In this document: positions 58,548 to 64,000 of the stretch, in pieces
How the letters are laid out: every line of letters starts with the position of its first letter
How positions within the stretch are numbered: position 1 is the first letter of the stretch
Origin: Coffea arabica
Taxonomy: Eukaryota > Streptophyta > Magnoliopsida > Gentianales > Rubiaceae
NCBI RefSeq assembly: GCF_036785885.1
Contig: NC_092323.1
Span: 7,882,501 to 7,946,500 of the forward strand
DNA: 64,000 nt
Direction of reading: 5' to 3'
Position numbers and translations under genes: made by a program
Notes under the pieces: generated by a model
Database searches by the model: none
Seen by the model: the letters and a program-made list of their open reading frames with translations, nothing else
Told to the model about the DNA's origin: nothing

Positions 58548-59952
58548 CTAGTAATTTCTGAGAAGTATCATGCAATCATAAGCAATGTTTCACAACTACT
58601 TTGGCCCGGATACCTTTATGGTAGGAACGCGTTGACCGTGCCTATGGTAGGAAGGTCTTCAGAGGCCGACACGTGTTGCAGGTGGATGGATTGCAAACGG
58701 AGACATTAAATCGTGGAATCGCGCGTGGAGATGCAACGTTAACATGTTGTCCGCGGCTGCAAGGTAAAAGCACAGGTTCGGATATTGCCTATTATATGAA
58801 TACAATAGTCAATTGTTTTGAAAGACTAAGTCAGCCTAGATATTGCCAACTAATTAAAGATAACTTTTATTTAACATAGCAAATACATATTTACATATGA
58901 AGACGGTAATAAGAATACATAAAATAATTAATGATACCAAAAGTTATCCTTAGTGTTTGGGTTTTACATTCTTATTCAAATCTAATCATGGTCAAATTTG
59001 GGTTAGATATATACAAATTAAGTAGTATTTTAGGGTCGAATGTTCTATATTTTTTTCTTAAACTATAATGTTACTTTTTTTAAAATTTTTGGTAGAATTG
59101 GTGTTGTTATTATCATATTTATCAAAAAATAAATAAAAATTCCACGTTAAAAGGCCAGTAGTACTTTTTTTTTTATTCAGTGATTTCATAATTTAGATTT
59201 CATGAATGGTACCATTCTTGATTTTTTAAATCCACGACATTATTTCCTTTTGTTTTCTGTATAATTTTGCTATTTTACTTAGGATTACTAAGTTAAAAGA
59301 TAAAATATTATTATTTACTTTTTTACTTTTACTAAGTTTGGTAATGTTTTCTCTTTATTTACCTTCCCACTAATAAATTTCAAACCAAATTCCTATATAA
59401 GTGGAGCCACTTCTTACTTATTTAAATTAGAAAGGCATGGAAGGCACTTCTTACTTAGAAAATGTTATTTGCACTCCATTTTTTATTATTTGTAATTCCA
59501 CCATTTGTTTTATCATATAGTCTAATTAATGAAAACTATATGATCAAAATGATTATTGAAGTGTGAATAACAAAAATATAGTGTAAATAATCTTACTTAT
59601 TTAAATTAATAAGAAAGCATGAAAGGATGTCATATTTGTTATCTCTTGTTATGGTCTTATAGAAGTTTTAATTGGAGTAGAATCATAAATAACACAAGGT
59701 AATCGAAAACGTGATAGGTTGAAGTACAAATAAGATAACATGCACATTAACCAACAATTTGAAATGAAATGATTTTAAAAAGTAACTAACAATTTCAAAT
59801 GTGAAGAGTAGATGTGGAAGTTAAGAGAAATATATTTTATAAATTAAATTAAATGTGAAATGCTACAAAAATAGAAGTGGTAGTGGGAAGACGTGTGAAG
59901 GCTTGTTGCTAAAAATTCTTTCTCAAATTTATATAGATATAGATAGATATAG
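58548..59952. mobile_element. possible second ATCTAT-ended (Helitron-like) element
   Basis: The left limit reads ATCTATATACTAG, as at 7796. The right limit reads TTGCTAAAAATTCTTTCTCA, then TATATAGATATAGATAGAT, close to the right end of the element at 7796-10193. No GC-rich hairpin is evident by the CTAG, and the interior is non-coding AT-rich DNA. Confidence 0.35.
58608..58727. repeat. outer inverted segment, left copy (A)
   Basis: The reverse complement recurs at 62075-62184. Shared blocks, in order: GGATACCTTTATGGTA, TGCCTATGGTAGG, CGACACGTGTTG, CAAACGGAGACxTTAAAT and GCGCGTG. Both copies are clearly more GC-rich than their surroundings. Confidence 0.88.
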
Positions 59953-61830
59953 ATGTCTTTTTTTTAGTGGTTCAATCTCATATTCATGAACTATCTGCAG
60001 AAAAAAAAAATTCTGGACTATACTAATTTTGTTATACCAACTCTGTTATTCTTATTAGTGTATTAATTGTTACGCTATTTCTCTCATTTTGTTGGGTCTA
60101 CATTAATACAAGTGTAATTGTTATTATGTCTCGTGTCCCAGAAAATACATAAATATCCTATTCAGGTGGATACGTGCAACAGATAATCAAATTGATGGTA
60201 AAAATTTAGAATGAATAAGTTGCTTTTGCATAACGGTTGTAAAGGTTTCTTGAGACTTTATGAATTAGGTGTCTTGCGTTTGCAAAAAGAATTTCAGAAG
60301 ATTTTTTGTATTGGAAATGGAGTTAAAACTTGCTATAGGTTACTTTCCTGTATTTCAATCTTATCGTAAAGGGTAATTTGCTGTTGAACCTAATTTTTTT
60401 TCTAATTATATCCAGCTAATAAATTAACTTAAGAAAATAGATAATTTATGGAGGAAAGCTATAAGTAGCTGGTGCTTATTTTGAAAAATAGATTTATTTT
60501 TATTTTATCCAATAAATAAATTAGTTTATGAAAAATGGGTACTCTGTTCTTATAATGGAGGAAAGCCATAAAGAGCTAGTGTTTTATTCAAAAAGGATCT
60601 ATTTTTATTTTATCCGATAAATAAAATTTTTGTATGCAAAAATGGGTACTCTATTCTTATAATGGAGGAAAGTCAGGAAGAGCTAGTATTTTATAGAAAA
60701 ATGTGTTTATTTTTAGTTTAGCCGATAAATAAAATTTTTTATTTATAGAAAAATGGGTACGCTGTTCTTATAATGGAAAAAAGTCATAAAGAGCTAGTGT
60801 TTTATTGAAAAACGGGCTTATTTTTATTTGATCCGATAAATAAAATTTTTTATGAGAAAAACGGGCACTGTGTTCTTATAATGGAGGAAAGTCATAAAGA
60901 GCTAGTGTTTTATTAGAAAATGGGTTTATGCAGAATTTTATTTTATCCATAAATTTTTTTTATGGAAAAATGTGTACTCTATTCTTATAATGGCGGAAAG
61001 TCATAAAGAGCTAGTGTTGTATTCAAAAACAGGTTTATTTTTATTTTATCCGATAAATAAATTTTTGTATGGATGTCTAGATAAAATTTATTGATCGGAT
61101 TAAAAGAAAATTTATTTTAACACTCATTTTTCCAAAAACAAATTTTCTTTTCGAAAAAAAAGAAAATAAGCCCGTTTTCTAATAAAACAGTCGCTGTTTA
61201 TGGCTTTCCTGCATTATAAGGAAAGAGTACCCATTTTCTCAAAAACAAATTTATTTATCGAAATAAAATAAACATAAAGGCGTTTTACAATTAACCACCC
61301 ACTATTTACGGCTTGCCTCCATAAATTATCCACTTCACTATTTTTCATAAGTTAATTTACTAGTTGGATAAAATTGGAATAAAATTAGGTTGAACAGCAA
61401 ATTACCCTTTAGGATAAAATTGAAATACAGGAAAGTAACCTATAGCAAGTTTTAACTCCATTTCCACTACAAAAAATCTTCTGCAATTGTTTTTGCAAAC
61501 GCAAGAAGAATAATTCATAAACTCTCAAGAAACCTTTACAACCGTTATACAAAAGCAACTTATTCATTCTAAAATTTTAGCATCAATTTGATTACCTATT
61601 GGACGTATCAACGTCAATAAGATAATATGTATTTTCTGATACACGAGACATAATAAGAATTAAACTTGCATTAATATAGACCTAACAAAATGAGAAAAGT
61701 GGCGTAACAAATAATACAATAATAAGAATAACATATTTGGTATAACAAATTTGGTATAGTCTAAATTTTTTTTTTTTTTTTTTGTAGATAGTTCACGAAT
61801 ATAAGGTGCAACCACTAAAAAGAATGACAT
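59953..61830. mobile_element. fold-back element with ~520-bp inverted arms
   Basis: The left arm ~59953-60470 and right arm ~61296-61830 are inverted copies. Shared blocks include TTTTTAGTGGTT, GAACTATCTxCA, GTTATTCTTATTA, TCTCGTGT, GTTGCTTTTGxATAACGGTTGTAAAGGTTTCTTGAGA-type and GGTTACTTTCCTGTATTTCAA. Between them lies a ~108-bp tandem array plus about two inverted copies (near 61200 and 61310). No transposase coding and no unambiguous TSD. Confidence 0.85.
60450..61075 (+). repeat. ~108-bp tandem array, six copies
   Basis: The anchor GGAGGAAAG (with variants) occurs at about 60450, 60558, 60664, 60775, 60883 and 60992, i.e. spacings of 106-111 bp. Each unit has TTCTTATAATGG, AAAGAGCTAGTGTTTTAT, TTTATTTTTATTTTATCCGA and a GGGTACTCT-type segment. 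It is non-coding. The first copy is the most diverged. Confidence 0.9.
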
Positions 61831-64000
61831 GCATATGTAATGTAAAAATGAATATAAAATGAATGTAGTTACATTGTGTCATCCGATATTCGGGTCCATA
61901 GTGGAAGCCGAACTTCAATAATGAAAAGCCAAAGTTGAAGCTTACTTCAGACGCTATGGGGAAGAAGTGGGGTCACCAAATATTTGGTACAAAGGAAAGA
62001 CTTGCAATAACATAGTACGGAAGTCAGTCTGCTGTTTGCTTCCATCCGTACACGCTTCTACTTGATTCCCTATACACGCGCTCTCCAACAATTTAACGTC
62101 TCCGTTTGGACCGTTTTGCCCCCAACACGTGTCGCTCTCTGCCGGCATCCCTACCATAGGCAGGTTCTTACCATAAAGGTATCCACTTTGGCCCTCTGTC
62201 CGGTTGTGATTTTTCAAAGAATTTGTGCCAGTAGAAACATAACTATGGAACTGATGTTTCGTAGGTTTTGACTTGTAGGATCCATATAATTGAACTGAAC
62301 AGAAATCATCTTAGTAACATGTTGCAATTGCAAAATGGCCCCTTTAACTATAATTGATCAGTGATTTACAACCTTAAACTATCAATTGCATGACCTGAGC
62401 CCCTTGCACTATCTGTTTGTAACATATGATTTAAACCGACACGTATAAATTGGGAAGATTATTGGTTGATCACAACCCACCCTAGTCTCACTTTGTCCCG
62501 GCCCCCTTCGTTTCTAGAAAAACCCTATCCCTTTGTATGTAGAATGCAATCTTTTCTTCACCCTCTCTCTATGTTAAGCACTCATTATAGTCCATCTAGC
62601 TAGCAGATATTTGCAATGGCTGCAAATTATTTATCACAAAAAAAGATTGGGTAAGACATCCATTTCAGTTTTATTTTTTTTTTCTTCACTCAAATTCCAA
62701 ACTAATCAAATCCATGAAATTAGCATCATTGCAGCAGATTGTTACATGAAGTGGTAAATTGCTAAAAATGCAATAATGCAGGGGAAGGATCACAAATCAA
62801 TGGCAGTTCAAGGGTATATTTTAAAATTGAACCCACGAAATGTTTTTACACTATCAAAGGATGATTTCATTAACATGATCCAGAGAACCTTCCCCTGCAA
62901 TTATGGCACACGAAATCCACCCTCCTTGACTGGCGGTGAAGAGCCGAAATGGAATTTATTTTGTGCATCCCCTTCCCCTTCCCACCACCCAAAATTGATT
63001 TGGAATATCTTTGAAAGGTCCAAGAACTGTAATCATCTCATTTAGACCATGCATGCAACTGAACAAAGTTAGCCTTTCCAGGAAATATGACATTATCTAC
63101 CTTTTGCAGGGGTGGGTGGTTAGAATCAGTTATAGGGAAAGGATCAAATTCTTATAAAGCCGTCCTACCTAGGCCATGCAGCCATGAGAATAACGTTCCA
63201 TCCCTGAACAGATGAAGATGCGGTGAATTAATTCCATGGCAAAGATTTCTAAGTCGGTGCTAGAAATATTTAGTTGATCGATGGCAATCGCAAAAAAGTG
63301 CAAAGATGTTAACGTGCTACTTTCTCATAAAGAGAAGATACATATGCAAGATTCGTGTTAAAAGGCAAAGATTAAAAATGTCATCAAAGGCGGAAAGCTA
63401 AGTGACTAACGAGAGTCATCATTCTCTGATTATTATTCAAATCCGGTCGAGCTCAGACAGACTAGTTTGATTAAAGCTTGCGAGTGAAATGAATCACGAA
63501 AAACTGAGGAGGGATCGTTGAATTTTTGTGGATACCAGTCAAAAATGATACGAGAAGAGAGGACTGCATGGATATATGTGCAATGTAGTTGGAACCCTCG
63601 TCGAGAAAGCAACAAGAACATATTCTTGATCGTTGGCTTAGGAGGTGGATACTCGTACCCTTGCCAACGACAACTGTGCGCCCTTAAATCTAGCAAGGAG
63701 AATACGCGAGCTAGTACGTCACAGGGATGGAGTTTTAGGAATTAAGAAGGATTAAACAACTCCTTTTTTTAACTTTGAAAAGGCCCAAAAAAAAAAGGCA
63801 AGAGGAGACAACTTGTAATTTTTTAAATCATAAATCTACTTGCAACTAGCACCAAAAAAAACAAGGGGAAAAAAGTACATTTCAAAAACCTAGGTGCCAG
63901 GGGGCACTAAGACTAGAAAATATGTTTGTATGGCATAATATCGATTGGTGACTGAAACCAGAAATTAAATTTGAAAAGTGACATACATACATGTGTAAAT
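61831..64000. other. gene-free stretch to the window end, including inverted segment A'
   Basis: 62075-62184 is the inverted partner of 58608-58727. 62320-62420 contains CCCCTTTAACTATAATTGA/CCTTAAACTATCAATTG, typical of old Mutator-type ends. The open frames at 62776-63045 and 63433-63745 have no family resemblance. No gene recognised. Confidence 0.45.

Noticed and set aside
60450..61075. Regular ~108-bp array considered as a CRISPR-like structure
   Set aside because: Units are contiguous diverged tandem copies with no repeat/unique-spacer alternation, in a plant nuclear genome.
62776..63045. 89-codon plus-strand open frame near the right end
   Set aside because: No recognisable domain or splice partners.
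1..64000. Possible organellar or viral insertions
   Set aside because: No chloroplast, mitochondrial, pararetroviral or geminiviral coding blocks were recognised; the only retroelement coding seen is the LINE RNase H fragment.

Overview
The window is nuclear DNA of a flowering plant, almost certainly a core eudicot. Coding regions are broken by AT-rich GT..AG introns, one gene encodes the Rubisco small subunit with its chloroplast transit peptide, and others encode plant-specific families (a LOB-domain factor and a CYP735A P450). About 85-90% of the window is AT-rich non-coding sequence with many transposon remnants, so gene density is low (five protein genes and one tRNA in 64 kb). No bacterial, organellar or viral segment was recognised.

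Layout, left to right. 1-1458: 5' half of a monoacylglycerol-lipase-like alpha/beta hydrolase on the minus strand, cut by the window edge. 1.75-2.56 kb: a non-autonomous Mutator-like element with 9-bp target-site duplications (TSDs). 3.8-5.7 kb: three diverged tandem copies of a 660-715 bp non-coding unit. 6.6-6.85 kb: a short interspersed element (SINE) with 14-bp TSDs. 7.23 kb: tRNA-Val(UAC), minus strand. 7.8-10.2 kb: a Helitron-like element whose right end lies in a long inverted repeat. 11.03-16.66 kb: a complete 5.6-kb Mutator-like element (MULE) with ~200-bp terminal inverted repeats (TIRs) and 9-bp TSDs. It carries a mudrA-type transposase with a glutamine-rich tail, and a convergent GRF zinc-finger gene. 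Both are dead, almost entirely through stop codons explainable as C-to-T or G-to-A changes.

19.7-20.9 kb: an intact three-exon RBCS gene with a TATA box and a G-box/I-box light-response module. 22.7 kb: a LINE RNase H fragment. 23.8 kb: a GAGCTC-rich hAT miniature element with 8-bp TSDs. 29.1-30.1 kb: an LBD41-type transcription factor. 33.2-38.5 kb: a seven-coding-exon, five-KH-domain RNA-binding protein. 44.7-45.4 kb: a Stowaway/mariner-like element. 49.2-52.3 kb: a five-exon CYP735A cytokinin trans-hydroxylase. 54.3-55.0 kb: a hAT-like element split by a SINE. 58.6-62.2 kb: a large fold-back structure with ~520-bp arms, an internal ~108-bp tandem array and a second, outer pair of inverted segments.

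The genes do not form a pathway; they are ordinary scattered plant genes for photosynthesis, cytokinin activation, transcription, RNA binding and lipid or phenolic ester hydrolysis. The unusual content is in the mobile DNA: the intact-length, nonsense-riddled MULE and the nested inverted repeats near 60 kb. All exon borders were read from GT..AG signals and frame continuity, without transcript evidence.
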